A DNA stretch of 42,665 nt from Candidatus Laterigemmans baculatus (GCF_010367455.1 NZ_WRPR01000009.1:1-42665), one strand, 5' to 3'. Numbered from the stretch's first letter, positions 1 to 8,254 are shown. A program made the numbers and translations. Notes: generated by a model from the sequence alone, not told the origin.

Positions 1-77
1 AAAATCGTTTAACGGCAAGCCGAAGGCGACTGCTTTTTAAAACACAGTCGCCTTCGGCTTGCCGTTAAACGACTTGG
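1..77. repeat. Palindromic repeat at window start (28-bp perfect hairpin)
   Basis: Bases 5-32 are the exact reverse complement of 45-72, separated by a 12-base A/T-rich spacer. Bases 1-38 recur identically at 42628-42665, where the window ends inside the left arm. It resembles a dispersed intergenic palindromic element. No coding potential is seen here or in 78-171. Confidence 0.85.
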
Positions 78-171
78 TAGCCAACTGCTGGGCAATGCTG
101 ACTTTATGGCAATTCAGCGTGAGAAAGTGGCGTTGTCCAGTTAGGCCAGATCTTGCATGGGCAAATCTTTG

Positions 172-259
172 AATCAGCCGCCACGCTTCTTGCGTCCGGT
201 TCTCACAGCGTTTTCGGGAACCGTGGGCTAGCGCCCGGCGGCTGATGAATTATCCGGGC
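172..259 (-). repeat. REP-like element with GCTAGC core
   Basis: Read on the minus strand this matches the tandem 70-bp units at 30974-31113: a GCCGCCGGGCGCTAGCCC block, then GGTTCCCGAAAACGC, then an ACCGGACGC block and GTGGCGGCTGAT. A few substitutions separate the copies. The rest of the gene-free stretch 1-329 holds only the hairpin at 1-77 and a terminator-like stem at 281-307. Confidence 0.75.
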
Positions 260-280
260 CAAGAGCGTGCGACAGGCGGA

Positions 281-307
281 GCGGCGGGAGTCGATCGCTC
301 CCGCCGC
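281..307 (-). terminator. Terminator-like hairpin downstream of the sugar dehydrogenase gene
   Basis: GCGGCGGGAG (281-290) pairs perfectly with CTCCCGCCGC (298-307) around a 7-base loop, 22 bases beyond the stop codon of the minus-strand gene at 330. No U-tract follows, so it may stabilise the 3' end rather than act as a classical intrinsic terminator. Confidence 0.5.
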
Positions 308-329
308 GAGGATGCGTCGCCCGTTGGCC

Positions 330-1580
330 TTACTGCTTGGCGACGAATTTGTAGATCCGGCCGCCGGAGGTCATCGTCGTCATCAGGACTTCGCCGCTGT
401 CGGTTTGGCCGAAGGTGAAGACCGGCAGCTGCGACCAAGCGATCGGCCGATTCTCGGTCACCTGATTCTGCTCGGCGTCGTATTTCAGCGCCCACAACCG
501 GCCGCTGACATAGTCGCCGTAGAGGTAGTAGCCATCGAGTTCCGGCGTGGCTTTGCCGCGATAGACCGCGCCGCCGGTGACCGATTTGCCCCACTCTTCG
601 GTGTGCGGGTATTCGATCAGCGGATCGATCAGGGCTTCGCTCGGCCCGGCCCCTTCGCCATTGACGGTGAACCGGTGACCGGCTTCGCGGAGGCTCCAGC
701 CGTAGTTCCCGCCGGGGACGATGATGTTCACTTCTTCCCACAAATTCTGGCCAACGTCGGCAGCCCAGAGGGTTCCCGTCTTTGGGTCAAAGCTCATCCG
801 CCAGACGTTGCGGAGTCCCGAGGCATAGATTTCGGGCCAGACATTTTCGCGACCGGCAAACGGGTTGTCGGCCGGGATCGCGTAGGCCCGGTCCCCCTCG
901 GTGCGGTCGACGTCGATCCGGAGAATCGAGCCGAGCAGCTTGCTCAGGTCCTGGCCGGCCAGCAGCGGGTCGTTGGCTTTGCCGCCATCACCGAGGCCGA
1001 TGTACAAGTAGTTGTCGGGGCCGAAGACGAGCGTGCCGCCGTTGTGATTCCAGAACGGCTGCTGGATTTCGAGCAACTTTTTCTCGCTCTTGGGGTCGCC
1101 TTGGCCCGAACCGTCGCCGCGGAGCTTGAACTGCGAGATGATCGAAACGTGGGGCCGTTCGTTGGTCGTGTAGTAGACGTAAAACTGCCCGTTTTCGGCG
1201 AACTTCGGGTGGAACGCGAGTCCCAAAAATCCTTCTTCGTTTTCCCGGTCCTTATAGCTCACCCGGTCGCTGAGATCGATGAACAACTCGGGCTCTTCGA
1301 CCTGCGTGTCGCTTTCGTCGATGACGTAGATTTGGCCCTGCTGGGACGCGATGAACAATCGCCCGGAGCCGTCAGCAGCTCCGGTCACGACCACCGGACG
1401 ATCGATCCGCAGGTTGGGATAAGCCAGCACGACTTCGACCGGCATCGGCGAGGTGTTGAGCGAGGCGGGGGGCTCGGCCAGGTTGATCGTCGGAGAACCG
1501 GGTTCGGCCGCAGGTGCGAGCGGGAGCATGCCGCCGGCCAGCGCGGAGCCGACGAGCAGGGCAGGGAAAATGGATCGCAT
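330..1580 (-). CDS. PQQ-dependent glucose/sorbosone dehydrogenase-like secreted protein
   Basis: 416 residues if started at the ATG at 1580. That start begins MRSIFPALLVGSALAGG, a convincing signal peptide, whereas the longer frame to 1619 adds 13 residues before it. The rest matches the six-bladed propeller family GSDH (soluble aldose sugar dehydrogenases): GSGRLFIASQQGQIYVID, the loop EEGFLGLAFHPKF, NHNGGTLVFGPDNYLYIGLG, a LGSILRIDVD segment, ASGLRNVWRMSFDP, DVGQNLWEEVN and GGNYGW. These are the positions that bind Ca2+ and PQQ in characterised members. It probably oxidises a sugar or related alcohol in the periplasm; the substrate cannot be inferred. The upstream leader has a 7-bp hairpin (1636-1642/1648-1654). 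The gene lies downstream of, and is separated by a terminator from, the FKBP gene. Confidence 0.85.
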   Translation of the reverse strand: MRSIFPALLVGSALAGGMLPLAPAAEPGSPTINLAEPPASLNTSPMPVEVVLAYPNLRIDRPVVVTGAADGSGRLFIASQQGQIYVIDESDTQVEEPELFIDLSDRVSYKDRENEEGFLGLAFHPKFAENGQFYVYYTTNERPHVSIISQFKLRGDGSGQGDPKSEKKLLEIQQPFWNHNGGTLVFGPDNYLYIGLGDGGKANDPLLAGQDLSKLLGSILRIDVDRTEGDRAYAIPADNPFAGRENVWPEIYASGLRNVWRMSFDPKTGTLWAADVGQNLWEEVNIIVPGGNYGWSLREAGHRFTVNGEGAGPSEALIDPLIEYPHTEEWGKSVTGGAVYRGKATPELDGYYLYGDYVSGRLWALKYDAEQNQVTENRPIAWSQLPVFTFGQTDSGEVLMTTMTSGGRIYKFVAKQ

Positions 1581-1668
1581 AGGAGAGACGCCGCTTGGGG
1601 TTGCTGAGGAAGGAAACACGGATGGAGATACTCAGGCGAGTGCGAAACACTCGCAGCGAGAGCCCACG

Positions 1669-1711
1669 AAAAAAGCCCGCGCGCGGAACGCATCCCACGC
1701 TTCGGGCTTTC
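1669..1711 (-). terminator. Intrinsic terminator of the FKBP gene
   Basis: On the minus strand AAAGCCCG (complement of 1703-1710) pairs with CGGGCTTT (complement of 1672-1679), and the stem runs into a T6 tract (complement of 1669-1674). It lies about 70 bases past the FKBP stop codon and isolates the two minus-strand genes. Confidence 0.75.
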
Positions 1712-1780
1712 TAGAATAACTCGATCCCGCTCCGAAGGGGCCCCGCGTTGGCGGCCGCCTTCGGTGGTTCGAGACGCGTG

Positions 1781-2539
1781 TCACTGCTGGAGGATGTCGA
1801 GCAGTTCCATCTCGAAGATCAGCAGTTCGTTGGGACCGATCTTCGGCGGGCTTCCCCGCTCGCCGTAGGCCAGCGCCGGCGGAACGTAGAGGGTCCACTT
1901 GTCGCCGACCTTCATCTTCGGCAACGCTTGCTGCCAGCCGGGGATCAGCTGTCCGACTTGGAATTCCGCCGGTTGGCCCCGCTGGACCGAGCTGTCGAAG
2001 ACTTCACCGTTCATCAGTTTGCCGGTGTAGTGGACGCGGACGACGCTTTCGAGCGTGGGCGAAGCGCCGGTGCCGCTCTTCTCGACCTTGTACTGCAGCC
2101 CGCTGGGGAGCGTCTCCACGCCTTCCTTCTGGGCGTTTTCGGCCAAGAACTGTTTCGCTTTCTCGACGTTGGCCGCGGCGGCGTTCTGCATTTCCTGCAT
2201 CCGCTGCTGGGCCTTGGCCTGGAGCATCTGCTGGACGGCTTGGCCGGCTTCGTTGAGCTGCTGCTCGTTGAGCCGCGAACCGCGGCCGCTGAGCTCGTCG
2301 GCGATCGCCATCGCCAACGATTCGACGTCGATGTCTTCGGTGGTCATGCCCTGCGAGCGCATCTGCTCACCGATCGACAAGCCGATGTAGTAACTGCCGG
2401 GATTCTGGGGGGCTTGTTGGCCGTTCGCCACGGGAGCAGCATCCTGAGCGTTAGCGCCATCTTGGGCTTGAGCGACCGGAGCCATCGCGAGCGCGCCGAC
2501 GAGGGCAATCGCGAGGTGGCGGGTCTGAGAGAACATCAT
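1781..2539 (-). CDS. FKBP-type peptidyl-prolyl cis-trans isomerase, exported (Mip/FkpA-like)
   Basis: 252 residues. A signal peptide (MMFSQTRHLAIALVGALA, cleavage near AQAQ) is followed by an FKBP_N-type helical dimerisation region (about 45-150) with YYIGLSIGEQMRSQG and a long Gln/Ala-rich helix. The FKBP_C catalytic domain (about 155-250) has VRVHYTGKLMNGEVFDSS, PAEFQVGQLIPGWQQALPKM, GDKWTLYVPPALAYGERG and a C-terminal ELLIFEMELLDI. The Tyr, Phe, Asp and Trp positions lining the FKBP pocket are present. It should act as a folding helper for periplasmic or outer-membrane proteins. Two adjacent ATGs (2539 and 2536) are possible starts; a CTGGAA stretch just upstream may be a weak ribosome site. 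Single-gene unit with its own terminator. Confidence 0.93.
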   Translation of the reverse strand: MMFSQTRHLAIALVGALAMAPVAQAQDGANAQDAAPVANGQQAPQNPGSYYIGLSIGEQMRSQGMTTEDIDVESLAMAIADELSGRGSRLNEQQLNEAGQAVQQMLQAKAQQRMQEMQNAAAANVEKAKQFLAENAQKEGVETLPSGLQYKVEKSGTGASPTLESVVRVHYTGKLMNGEVFDSSVQRGQPAEFQVGQLIPGWQQALPKMKVGDKWTLYVPPALAYGERGSPPKIGPNELLIFEMELLDILQQ

Positions 2540-2684
2540 TTCCAGTACTCAATTGTGTAACAACGGAGATGGCGAACCTCGGATCCACGCAACAGGCGGG
2601 AATCGTTCACCAATCGAGGCTAGACCGGTCAGGATACCTGCGCCGCAGCCGTTCTGCGATATGTCGGGAGGAACTCTCGATCTA

Positions 2685-5600
2685 TCAGGAGGAGCCTTCG
2701 GGGGCGAGGTAACCGCGGAGCCGCCCGCACCACTGGTCGGCCGCCACCTGGACCTCGGCGAGCTCATCGCCGAGCCGCTCCAATTGCTCGTCCCGCCCGG
2801 CCTGCTCAATCCGCGCCGCAGCCGCGACTTCGGGGCCGTCGCCGACGTAGCGAAAGCAGGACTTGAGGGTGTGCGCCAGCCGCCGGACCCGCTTCGCATC
2901 CCCCTCGCGAAGCGCCTCGTCCAAATTCCGGGTCGTCGTCGGCACCTCGATTAAAAAGGCTTCGATCATCGAGGAGAGCACTTCGTCGTCATGCCCGATG
3001 CGACGCTTGAAGTGCTGGACCCAGCCTTCGTCCTCGCCCGCCGCACTGGCTCGTTCGTGGCTGGCCGTGCGGAAGCCTTCCTCGACCACTGGCTCGGCCT
3101 CCGGCGTCGCTTCCGAGGGGGACTCGACGGTGGGCTTGGGTGCGGGGGAAGGGGCGAGGCGGGAAACGGCGTTGCGGACCGTTCGCAGGAGGTCGTCGCG
3201 GTGGACCGGCTTAGTCAAGAAGCCCCGCATTCCGGCATCGGCGCACCGCTGGCGATGCTGTTCGGTGACGTGAGCGGTGACGGCGATGATGACCGGCGGC
3301 GTTTGCTCGCGCGCCAGCGCGTCGGCGAGGATCGCCCGGGCGGCGTCCGCTCCATCGATATCAGGCATTTGCAGATCCATCAGGACCACATCCGGGGCTT
3401 GGCTGGCCGCGTACCGCACCGCCTCGTCGCCGTTGGCCGCCGTCGTGACGAGGTGCCCGCCGCTGACGAGCAAATCGCGGATCACGGTCCGATTGACGGG
3501 GCTGTCGTCGACGATCAGCACCCGCAGCTTCTGCGCCTCGGGGCCAGCGGCGGTGGGGGCGCCAGCGGCGGTGGGGGTGGTGGCGTCGGTCAGCGATTCC
3601 GGCTGCGGTCGGCCGAAACCGGCTGGTTGGAGACCGGCCCGTTTGGAGCCCCGTTGCTGCGAACCCGGTTGCTGCGAGCCCCGTTGGTGGGAGCCCAGTC
3701 GTTGGGGGTCCTTGGGGGCGTTTCCGAAGTCGCCGCAACTCGACTTCTGGGGGCGTTTAGCGGAGGCGGTCGGATGGGCGGCAACGAGCAACTCGTCGGG
3801 CAATACTGGTTTGATCAGCAGGGGATCCGACGGCCGGGCCGCGGTCGGCGGGGGGCTGCCGAGGTCGGTCAGCCAGACGACGTGGGGTCGCGAGGCGCCG
3901 CCGGGAATGAACCGCTCCACCTCGGCGACCGCTTGGTCGACGACCAGCAGGGCTCGGGGCGCTTCGGCGGCCGCCTGAGTCGCCGCGGCATCGGCCGGAT
4001 CGACCGTGTCGACCGACCAACCACCCCGGCGGAGAGTCGCTGCGATCGTCTCTCGCTGACGCGCATTGGAGACAATGACCCAGCCGGCCGAAATTTCCTT
4101 GGCAGGCCGCTCCGGCTCGGGGGGCGAAGCTTCGTTGCCCGCTTCCAGGTACCCAGCGTGACTCCGCACATCCTGGTGGGCCGCAACCGTCAGCGGGATC
4201 GTACAGCGGAACGTGCTTCCTCGGCTCGGGGCGCTTTCGACGGCGATCGTGCCCTGCATCGCCCGCACGATCCGGTCGCTGATCGCCAGTCCCAGTCCGG
4301 TCCCGCCGAACCGCCGCGTGGTGCTGGCGTCGACTTGTTTGAACGCTTCGAAGATCGAGCTCTGGCGGTCCAGGGGAATCCCGATCCCGGTGTCGCTGAC
4401 TTCCAGGATCAGCGTCAGCGTGTCGCCGGGGGACCGCCGTCGCGGTGGCTCTTCCTGCGGCGGCGGAGGGGCCAGCCGCAGCGTCAGTACGACTTCGCCG
4501 GAGCCGGTGAATTTGATCGCGTTGCCAGCCAGGTTGACGACGATCTGGCGGAGCCGGACGGTATCGCCGAGGACGTAGCGCGGCACGTCCGGGGCGATGC
4601 TGAGGATCATCTCCAAGCCCTTGCCGACCGCCCGAGCGGCCAGGCACTTGAAGGCGTCTCCGACGCAGCGGTACAGATCGAGCGGGGAATTCTCCAGTTC
4701 CATCCCGCCGGCTTCGATCCGCGAGAAATCGAGAATGTCCTCGATCACGCCGCTGAGCAGGTCGGTCGAGTGGCGGATCAGCTCGACGTACTGCCGCTGG
4801 CGGGGTGAGAGCGGAGTTTCGCTGAGCAGTTCGGAGAGCCCCAGGATGCCGCCCAGCGGGGTGCGGATCTCGTGGCTGACCCCGGCCAAAAATTCGCTTT
4901 TCGCTTCGCTCGCCCGCTCGGCCAATTCCTTGGCGATTTGCAGGTCCTGTTGCGTCTGCCGGCGAACGGTGATGTCGCGGATGAAGATCGCCAGCCCGGT
5001 CGTGTTTTCGAGCGGGATGGCGTGGGCCGAGAGTTCGGCGGGAAACGATTCGTCTTCGGCCACCTCGCCGTCGCCATCCTGAGCCGCGGCCCGCTCGGCG
5101 GGTCGGCGGAGCGAGGTCTCGCGGCGAACTCCTTGAGGCATCATCTCCCACGGCAGGACAGCAAAGCGACCGCGATGGTCGCTGCGACGGGAAGCAGCGA
5201 CCGTTGCCGCGACCTCCTCCGAGTCGGCTTCGCGTCCGGTGACCGCTTCCCCGGCGGTGACGACCACCTCGTCCCCCGGCTGCGATGCGGTCTGCGATCC
5301 CGGCGGGGAAAAGTGGTCGGCGTCCTTAGGCGGATACTGGACGGCGGGCAGGAGGGTGTCGATCAGATCGCGATCGGTCAAATCGGCAGCCGAGACGCGC
5401 AGGATCCGCGCGGCTGAAGGGTTCGCTTCGACGATCCGGCCGCTGGGGCCGACCAGCAGGATGCCGTCGGCAGCCGATTCGAAGAGGGCCCGTTTGCGAG
5501 CTTCGCTGCGTCGCAACTCAATCACACTCCGCCACCGATCGGTCACGTCCCAGAAGACCGCTTGGACGCCGATCACGTTCCCCGTCGCGTCGTACTCGGG

Positions 5601-6425
5601 GACTTTGAGGACCTGGACGTAGTTGTTCGTGCCGTCGGGCTGCGGATTGACCTCGACCGTCTCATAGGGCTCGCCGGTCCGCATCACGCGCAAGTCGTCT
5701 TCGCGGAACTTGATCGCGGTCCACTCGGGATAGAAGTCGTAGTCGGTTTTGCCCAGGACCTCTTCGGGGCGGCGGCGGAGCAGCTCGCAAAAAGTGGGGC
5801 TGGCGTAGGTGAAAATGCCGTCGGCGTCTTTGCGGAGCAGATGCATGTGGGCGTGCTGCATCAGCGACTGCAGATGGGCTTCGCTCTCGGCCAAGCGTTG
5901 CTGCACCGAAAGCCGCTCGGCCGCTTCGCGTTTGAGCCGTTCGTAGGCGGTGCGGAGCTGTCCGGTGCGGCGGCGGACCCGATGGTGGAGCGCCCGGCGA
6001 GCCAGTTGGCGCTGTTTGCGGAGCCGCTTCTGGCTGGCGTCGTAGAGCCCCATCGCCGCCAGCGCCACGACCGTCCAGACGCGAGCCAGTTCAAAGGGTG
6101 CGGCCAGCGCCGAGCGGACCGGATCGTCGGCCGGCAGCTGGTGCACCGGAATCGTCAGCGCGTGGAGCAGGCCGGGGATGACGACCGCGGCCATCGAGAT
6201 CGCCGTCAGCAGGCTCGTTCCGCGATGCGGGATCAACCGCAGGGCGAGCGGCAGCGCGGCGGCGTGGAGGATGTACAGGGCCGCTCCCGGAGAGGTCACG
6301 AAATCGACCACCGCCCAGCAAACCGCCAGCGTGATCCAGGCCGTGGTGCGAAAGGGGAGCCGCATCAGATAGCTGCGGTTGGCCGGTGAGGGACGCGGTT
6401 CTTTCAGTTCGTTCCAAGGGGGCAT
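2685..6425 (-). CDS. Large hybrid sensor histidine kinase (PAS-PAS-HisKA-HATPase-REC*-REC-HPt)
   Basis: About 1246 residues from the ATG at 6425, which has GGGA 8 bases upstream; a GTG at 6449 would add 8. Order: hydrophobic N-terminus with several membrane segments (about 29-125), basic coiled coil, PAS (about 185-300), second PAS (about 305-370), a low-complexity stretch, HisKA with [10 protein letters not shown] (His518), HATPase with [19 protein letters not shown] and [11 protein letters not shown] (about 615-740), a degenerate receiver (about 775-890) lacking the acidic pocket and phospho-Asp, a repeat-rich linker, a canonical receiver ([10 protein letters not shown] and VLMDLQMP, Asp1017), and an HPt domain with LAHTLKS (His1185). 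The layout predicts a complete His-Asp-His phosphorelay that passes phosphate to a response regulator not in this window. It is divergent from the Flp pilus locus, so a link to pilus control is possible but only inferred. Confidence 0.92.
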   Translation of the reverse strand: MPPWNELKEPRPSPANRSYLMRLPFRTTAWITLAVCWAVVDFVTSPGAALYILHAAALPLALRLIPHRGTSLLTAISMAAVVIPGLLHALTIPVHQLPADDPVRSALAAPFELARVWTVVALAAMGLYDASQKRLRKQRQLARRALHHRVRRRTGQLRTAYERLKREAAERLSVQQRLAESEAHLQSLMQHAHMHLLRKDADGIFTYASPTFCELLRRRPEEVLGKTDYDFYPEWTAIKFREDDLRVMRTGEPYETVEVNPQPDGTNNYVQVLKVPEYDATGNVIGVQAVFWDVTDRWRSVIELRRSEARKRALFESAADGILLVGPSGRIVEANPSAARILRVSAADLTDRDLIDTLLPAVQYPPKDADHFSPPGSQTASQPGDEVVVTAGEAVTGREADSEEVAATVAASRRSDHRGRFAVLPWEMMPQGVRRETSLRRPAERAAAQDGDGEVAEDESFPAELSAHAIPLENTTGLAIFIRDITVRRQTQQDLQIAKELAERASEAKSEFLAGVSHEIRTPLGGILGLSELLSETPLSPRQRQYVELIRHSTDLLSGVIEDILDFSRIEAGGMELENSPLDLYRCVGDAFKCLAARAVGKGLEMILSIAPDVPRYVLGDTVRLRQIVVNLAGNAIKFTGSGEVVLTLRLAPPPPQEEPPRRRSPGDTLTLILEVSDTGIGIPLDRQSSIFEAFKQVDASTTRRFGGTGLGLAISDRIVRAMQGTIAVESAPSRGSTFRCTIPLTVAAHQDVRSHAGYLEAGNEASPPEPERPAKEISAGWVIVSNARQRETIAATLRRGGWSVDTVDPADAAATQAAAEAPRALLVVDQAVAEVERFIPGGASRPHVVWLTDLGSPPPTAARPSDPLLIKPVLPDELLVAAHPTASAKRPQKSSCGDFGNAPKDPQRLGSHQRGSQQPGSQQRGSKRAGLQPAGFGRPQPESLTDATTPTAAGAPTAAGPEAQKLRVLIVDDSPVNRTVIRDLLVSGGHLVTTAANGDEAVRYAASQAPDVVLMDLQMPDIDGADAARAILADALAREQTPPVIIAVTAHVTEQHRQRCADAGMRGFLTKPVHRDDLLRTVRNAVSRLAPSPAPKPTVESPSEATPEAEPVVEEGFRTASHERASAAGEDEGWVQHFKRRIGHDDEVLSSMIEAFLIEVPTTTRNLDEALREGDAKRVRRLAHTLKSCFRYVGDGPEVAAAARIEQAGRDEQLERLGDELAEVQVAADQWCGRLRGYLAPEGSS
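3619..3708. repeat. In-frame 15-bp minisatellite in the histidine kinase linker
   Basis: About six diverged 15-bp units; the clearest are 3649-3663, 3664-3678, 3679-3693 and 3694-3708. Each encodes a five-residue G-S-x-Q-R/P-like unit in the linker between the degenerate and the functional receiver domains. Confidence 0.75.
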
Positions 6426-6609
6426 CTGTGGATTCCCGAGTTTCGTCACAACCGGCAGAATCGGCCTACGTTTCAGATCTTCTCAAGCGGGCGGTAAATT
6501 CCCCAGCCCGTTTTTTTTGACACCTTCGTTTCCTGTCCTAGCTTTTCGAATAGAGAGGGCAGGCCGACAGTCGGTCTGTGATCCACCGCCGCCGGCGGTG
6601 AGTCAACCT
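6426..6609 (+). promoter_or_regulatory. Region upstream of the pilin riboswitch with candidate promoter
   Basis: A consensus -35 hexamer TTGACA sits at 6517-6522; the best spaced -10 is only TAGCTT (6539-6544), so the promoter call is weak. Just upstream, CGGGC (6488-6492) and GCCCG (6506-6510) followed by T8 (6511-6518) look like a plus-strand intrinsic terminator. No plus-strand gene precedes it; it may insulate the pilus operon from upstream transcription. The kinase promoter must also lie here on the minus strand but is not recognisable. Confidence 0.35.
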
Positions 6610-6736
6610 CTGCTCCTTGCTCAAGGCTAACCGATCGTGAGGTCGGGGCGCAAAGCTACGGACCCATCGGCCGCGATCCTCTCTTGACCGAGGGAGGGTT
6701 GGGGCAGGCGGGCTGCCGGGCTGCCAAGGTCAGCAG
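6610..6736 (+). promoter_or_regulatory. Cyclic-di-GMP-I (GEMM-I) riboswitch aptamer
   Basis: P1 is formed by CTGCTCCTTG (6610-6619) pairing with CAAGG (6725-6729) and AGCAG (6732-6736), with a 2-base bulge. The conserved strand AAGGCTAACC (6623-6632) leads into a hairpin CCGATC-GTGA-GGTCGG (6631-6646) closed by a GNRA tetraloop, as the family requires for docking. Next come GGCGCAAAGC (6647-6656), the most diagnostic motif of the class, then TACGGACCC, a long second hairpin (ACCC 6662-6665 with GGGT 6696-6699, TCGG 6667-6670 with CCGA 6688-6691), and the 3' core GGCTGCCGGGCTGCC (6711-6725). This order and spacing match the c-di-GMP-I class. It lies about 220 bases upstream of the Flp pilin start. 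Whether it activates or represses cannot be read from the sequence. Confidence 0.87.
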
Positions 6737-6955
6737 ATGCGGGATTTCCACGTCCGTCACAGCCGCTTGCGGCTCGAGGCGAACGAGGGCTCCGCAAGGC
6801 TGTCGCCTGGGTGAGAACCGGGGAGACGAGGTTTGGTTTTGCCCCCACGTCGTCGGTGCGTGTCGCTCGGAGATTCGCACCGGGACCCTGCTGTTTCCCA
6901 CGCACTCGAAAGACCTCGAGTCGATCGCGGTGCACCATTCTCGCTGGAGATTGTT
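6737..6955 (+). promoter_or_regulatory. Leader / expression platform between riboswitch and pilin
   Basis: No credible ORF. Candidate structures are AGCCG-CTTG-CGGCT (6761-6774) and AGGCGA (6777-6782) pairing with TCGCCT (6803-6808). No U-tract follows either, so a translational or Rho-type switch is more likely than an intrinsic terminator. A GGAGATT string occurs both at the pilin ribosome site (6946-6952) and near 6870. Confidence 0.4.
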
Positions 6956-7135
6956 ATGCAGAAGTTCATGGAAAAGTTCGTCGTCTTCATGAAGGAAGAA
7001 GATGGTCCGACCGCGGTCGAGTACGCCGTCATGCTGGCGCTGATCGTCGTGGTCTGTCTGGGAACGATCGGCGCGATTGGTAGCGCCGCCAACACCAAGT
7101 TCCAGTCGGTCGCCGACAGCCTCAGCACCCCGTAA
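6956..7135 (+). CDS. flp: Flp/Fap-type IVb pilin
   Basis: 59 residues. A short basic leader (MQKFMEKFVVFMKEEDG) ends in Gly17, the prepilin peptidase site. The mature protein starts PTAVEYAVMLALIVVVC, with the conserved Glu at mature position 5 (Glu22) followed by Tyr, and a single hydrophobic helix, then a short polar tail. Size and pattern fit the Flp major pilin polymerised by Tad systems. The start at 6956 is supported by GGAGA at 6946-6950. It is the first gene of the pilus locus and sits behind a c-di-GMP riboswitch. Three strong hairpins follow it (7143-7162, 7214-7248, 7270-7327), suggesting it is expressed at a higher level than the assembly genes downstream. Confidence 0.93.
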   Translation: MQKFMEKFVVFMKEEDGPTAVEYAVMLALIVVVCLGTIGAIGSAANTKFQSVADSLSTP

Positions 7136-7142
7136 TGCCGGG

Positions 7143-7162
7143 GCGTCCCGGTTCCGGGACGC
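7143..7162 (+). terminator. Hairpin directly after the pilin gene
   Basis: GCGTCCCG and CGGGACGC form a perfect 8-bp stem with a 4-base loop, 8 bases after the pilin stop. No U-tract, so it is likely a 3' stabiliser or partial terminator. Confidence 0.5.
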
Positions 7163-7213
7163 GTGAGTCGCGCGATTCTGTGTGCCGCTTGGCCCTCGAT
7201 CCAAGCGGATGCC

Positions 7214-7248
7214 CCGGGACGTGGAACGCCTGCGCTGCCACGTCCCGG
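7214..7248 (+). other. Second hairpin in the flp-cpaA interval
   Basis: CCGGGACGTGG (7214-7224) pairs perfectly with CCACGTCCCGG (7238-7248), giving an 11-bp stem and a 13-base loop. It shares the CGGGACG string with the hairpin at 7143-7162. Confidence 0.5.
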
Positions 7249-7269
7249 AGCGGCTCTTCTGGCTGAAGC

Positions 7270-7327
7270 GGGGGCCTCCGAGTTCGCCTTCGCGAGTTCG
7301 CCTTCGCGGGTTCGCTCCGGGGCCCCC
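7270..7327 (+). repeat. 14-bp tandem repeat inside a G/C stem
   Basis: GAGTTCGCCTTCGC occurs at 7280-7293 and 7294-7307, with a degenerate third copy at 7308-7321. The array is enclosed by GGGGGCC (7270-7276) and GGCCCCC (7321-7327), which could pair. Confidence 0.55.
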
Positions 7328-7371
7328 CCAGCAGCCTTCGCTGACACACTTTTGCTCCTGTGGTGTTCGCC

Positions 7372-7482
7372 ATGGATTATCCGCTGCTTCCCGCCGACGC
7401 CGCTCAAAATGCATGGCAAATCACCTGCTGTGCCGTCACCCTGGTCGTGGCGATGCTCAGCTGGATCGTTTGCCCCCGCTGA
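7372..7482 (+). CDS. Possible 36-residue single-pass membrane peptide
   Basis: An ATG at 7372 opens a 36-codon frame beginning MDYPLLPADAAQ and ending WIVCPR. Residues about 16-33 form one hydrophobic helix (ITCCAVTLVVAML) containing adjacent cysteines, so the product would be a small membrane protein. It lies between the pilin and prepilin peptidase genes, in the same direction. Codons favour G/C in third positions like the neighbours, which supports it. Against it: no clear ribosome site upstream and its short length. No known family is recognised. It could be a minor Tad accessory peptide or chance. Confidence 0.42.
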   Translation: MDYPLLPADAAQNAWQITCCAVTLVVAMLSWIVCPR

Positions 7483-7483
7483 A

Positions 7484-7556
7484 TGAGTACTGAGTACTGA
7501 GTACTAGGTACTGCTTTCCGTCCGTCATCCGCTTTCCGTCCGTCATCCGCTTTCCG
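7484..7556. repeat. Two adjacent intergenic minisatellites (7-bp and 18-bp units)
   Basis: TGAGTAC is repeated at 7484, 7491 and 7498, with TAGGTAC at 7505. Immediately after, an 18-bp unit GCTTTCCGTCCGTCATCC occurs at 7513-7530 and 7531-7548 and starts a third time at 7549. This lies in the leader of the prepilin peptidase gene. Confidence 0.85.
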
Positions 7557-7585
7557 GGGGCTGCCGCCCGGGGACACGCACCGCT

Positions 7586-8143
7586 ATGCAAACGCTCATT
7601 AATTCCCTCGCCGCCCACTGGCCTGTTTGGTTGGTCAGCGTGGTGTTGGTCGTTGCGGCCGTTATCGACGGCAAGATCCTCAAGGTCCCCAATTGGTTGA
7701 CCTTTCCGTTCATCCTGTGCGGCTGGCTGCATGGCACCCTCCACGATGGTCTGACCGGCCTCGGCTACAGTCTACTCGGCACCTTCGTGGGGATGATGCT
7801 GCTGCTGGTCCTGCGGGCCGTCGGCGGAATGGGGGCCGGCGACGTGAAGCTGCTCGCCGGCGTCGGCGCCTGGCTCGGAGCGGCGACCACCTGGTGGGCG
7901 TTCTTGGCTACGGCCGTGGTGGGGGGCGTGATCGCCGCGGTGATGATCGCGACCAGTGGCCAGTGGCAGAAACACTGGGCGATGGCGCACCAGATTCTCA
8001 ACGAATGGGTCACGATCAAGGATCCCGAAAAGCTGGCCGCGATCGCTCGCGAACGAAAGCCCCAAATGCGGTTGCTGCCTTACGGAATCCCGATGGCGAT
8101 CGGCTCGATCCTCTACTTCGCCTACGCCGGGATGCTGATCTAG
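7586..8143 (+). CDS. cpaA: CpaA/TadV-type prepilin peptidase (A24)
   Basis: 185 residues, an integral membrane protein with about six hydrophobic segments. The two aspartates of A24 aspartyl peptidases are visible: Asp28 in AAVIDGKILKVPNWLT and Asp86 in GGMGAGDVKLLAGVGAWLG (the GxGD motif). It lacks the N-terminal methyltransferase region of PilD, as is usual for Tad peptidases. It should cleave the Flp prepilin after Gly17 and any pseudopilins. An extra loop between about 118 and 160 (QWQKHWAMAHQILNEWV) precedes the last segment, which begins LPYGIPMAIGSI. The ATG at 7586 is the only reasonable start. Confidence 0.93.
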   Translation: MQTLINSLAAHWPVWLVSVVLVVAAVIDGKILKVPNWLTFPFILCGWLHGTLHDGLTGLGYSLLGTFVGMMLLLVLRAVGGMGAGDVKLLAGVGAWLGAATTWWAFLATAVVGGVIAAVMIATSGQWQKHWAMAHQILNEWVTIKDPEKLAAIARERKPQMRLLPYGIPMAIGSILYFAYAGMLI

Positions 8144-8176
8144 ACGTTATCGGAAAGCACGGGATCTCGACCTTTT

Positions 8177-8254
8177 TGAGCCGTAGGCGCTAGCCTCGGG
8201 CCTCGCAGTCCTAGGCGTTCCGCTGCGGAACCCGCGGCTAGCGCCGTCGGCTCA
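8177..8254. repeat. 78-bp nested palindromic repeat, copy 1
   Basis: Starts TGAGCCG and ends CGGCTCA; the 24-base arms pair with three mismatches and contain GGCGCTAGCC. An inner stem GTTCCGC-T-GCGGAAC sits in the loop. Same length and almost the same sequence as 14930-15007; both are preceded by a CCTTTT run. It lies just after cpaA and may end that transcript. Confidence 0.88.

Noticed and set aside
6488-6518. Terminator with T8 tract as the off-switch of the riboswitch
   Set aside because: It lies about 90 bases upstream of the aptamer, so it cannot be its expression platform.
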